From assembly GCA_004525885.1 (NCBI GenBank), contig SPBV01000130.1:1-5253 (forward strand): a stretch of DNA of 5,253 nucleotides, in the 5' to 3' direction. A model generated the notes under the pieces. It saw nothing but the letters and a program-made list of their open reading frames with translations, did no database searches and had not been told where the DNA came from. This document shows, one piece after another, positions 4,857 through 5,253 of the stretch. The number at the start of each line of letters is the position of its first letter. The stretch's first letter is position 1. Source of the stretch: Nitrosomonadales bacterium (lineage in GTDB: Bacteria > Pseudomonadota > Gammaproteobacteria > Burkholderiales > Nitrosomonadaceae). The position numbers were made by a program, and so were the translations under genes.

Positions 4857-5253
4857 CTATTCATCCTGCTCTCTCAGTTTTGGGCGTTTAACTATCATGA
4901 TTTCAACAGATTTCTCTGTTTGATTTCGTAACAACGTGAACGTGGCAGTTTGTCCTGGTGGTAGTGCCGCTATCAAATTCATCATGACAGTTGAATTAGT
5001 GACAGCCTTGCCTTCCACCGCTATCAGTATATCTCCTGTTTTTATTCCTGCACGGTCGGCAGGACCGTCTTTTATCGCACGTGCAATTAAAGCGCCGTCA
5101 GTGTTGGTAAGTTTGAACGACTCTGCCAATTCCTGCGTTAAATCCTGCACTTCTACGCCGATATAGCCCCTGGTTACGTTACCAGTTTGAATAATTTGTT
5201 CCATTACCTGTTTGGCAACGATAGTTGGAATAGACAAGCCGATGCCATGTCCT
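4857..5253 (-). CDS. HtrA/DegS-like serine endoprotease, C-terminal part with a single PDZ domain (5' end outside window)
   Basis: HtrA-family proteases act in the periplasm or at the inner membrane, degrading misfolded proteins or cutting regulatory substrates. The visible 131 residues begin in the last strand of the trypsin-like domain (GHGIGLSIPT), so the catalytic His-Asp-Ser triad lies outside the window. One PDZ domain follows directly, with the peptide-binding loop GYIGVEV (about residues 30-36 of the fragment), DGPADRAGIKTGDILIAVEG and LPPGQTATFTLLR. The protein stops after a short charged tail (KRPKLREQDE). The lack of a second PDZ domain points to a DegS/HhoB-type architecture rather than DegP/DegQ. 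The frame is open to the window edge, so the TTG at 5237 is not the start. It converges on tatC with 140 bases between. The family is firm; the exact ortholog name is left open. Confidence 0.9.
   Translation of the reverse strand, partial: GHGIGLSIPTIVAKQVMEQIIQTGNVTRGYIGVEVQDLTQELAESFKLTNTDGALIARAIKDGPADRAGIKTGDILIAVEGKAVTNSTVMMNLIAALPPGQTATFTLLRNQTEKSVEIMIVKRPKLREQDE

Noticed and set aside
4936..5166. + strand ORF opposite the htrA-type gene
   Set aside because: It is antisense to a clear PDZ domain and its own translation has no recognisable features.

Overview
The window is a compact chromosomal housekeeping segment from a bacterium, most likely a betaproteobacterium. It reads hisH (3' end) - hisA - hisF - hisI - hisE - hinT - tatA - tatB - tatC on the + strand. 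These converge on the C-terminal part of a DegS-like HtrA protease gene on the - strand. The order of separate hisI and hisE, then a HIT protein, then tatABC is typical of Betaproteobacteria. The HisF N-terminus (MGLAKRIIPCLDV) and TatA N-terminus (MGSFSIWHWL) fit the same group. Base composition is moderately AT-rich (mid-40s % GC by eye), which would suit a Nitrosomonas-like or Methylophilaceae-like member of the Nitrosomonadales. That finer placement is inference.

Layout: 1-243 holds the end of the HisH glutaminase. 305-1051 is HisA and 1192-1968 is HisF. 2013-2402 is HisI, which shares an ATGA stop/start overlap with HisE at 2399-2725. HinT follows at 2728-3084, then TatA at 3096-3326, TatB at 3421-3801 and TatC at 3955-4716. 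The - strand htrA-type gene occupies 4857-5253 and runs off the window. No gene-free stretch exceeds 153 bases. The larger gaps (hisA-hisF 140, tatA-tatB 94, tatB-tatC 153, tatC-htrA 140) hold only small hairpins and very short ORFs. There are no RNA genes, mobile elements or CRISPR arrays.

How the genes work together: HisI/HisE perform the pyrophosphohydrolase and cyclohydrolase steps on phosphoribosyl-ATP/AMP, HisA isomerises the product ProFAR to PRFAR, and HisH/HisF convert PRFAR to imidazole glycerol phosphate plus AICAR. HinT is a purine nucleoside phosphoramidase. TatA, TatB and TatC form the twin-arginine translocase for folded proteins. The HtrA-type protease has a single PDZ domain and probably acts in periplasmic quality control.

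I found no evidence for an undescribed system. All large ORFs are intact, recognisable housekeeping genes with their key residues present. The items most worth a second look are small. One is a chain of two tiny ORFs linked by ATGA overlaps to the tatC start. Another is an imperfect inverted repeat spanning the hisH stop codon. A third is the contrast between a strong ribosome binding site on tatA and weak or absent ones on tatB and tatC.
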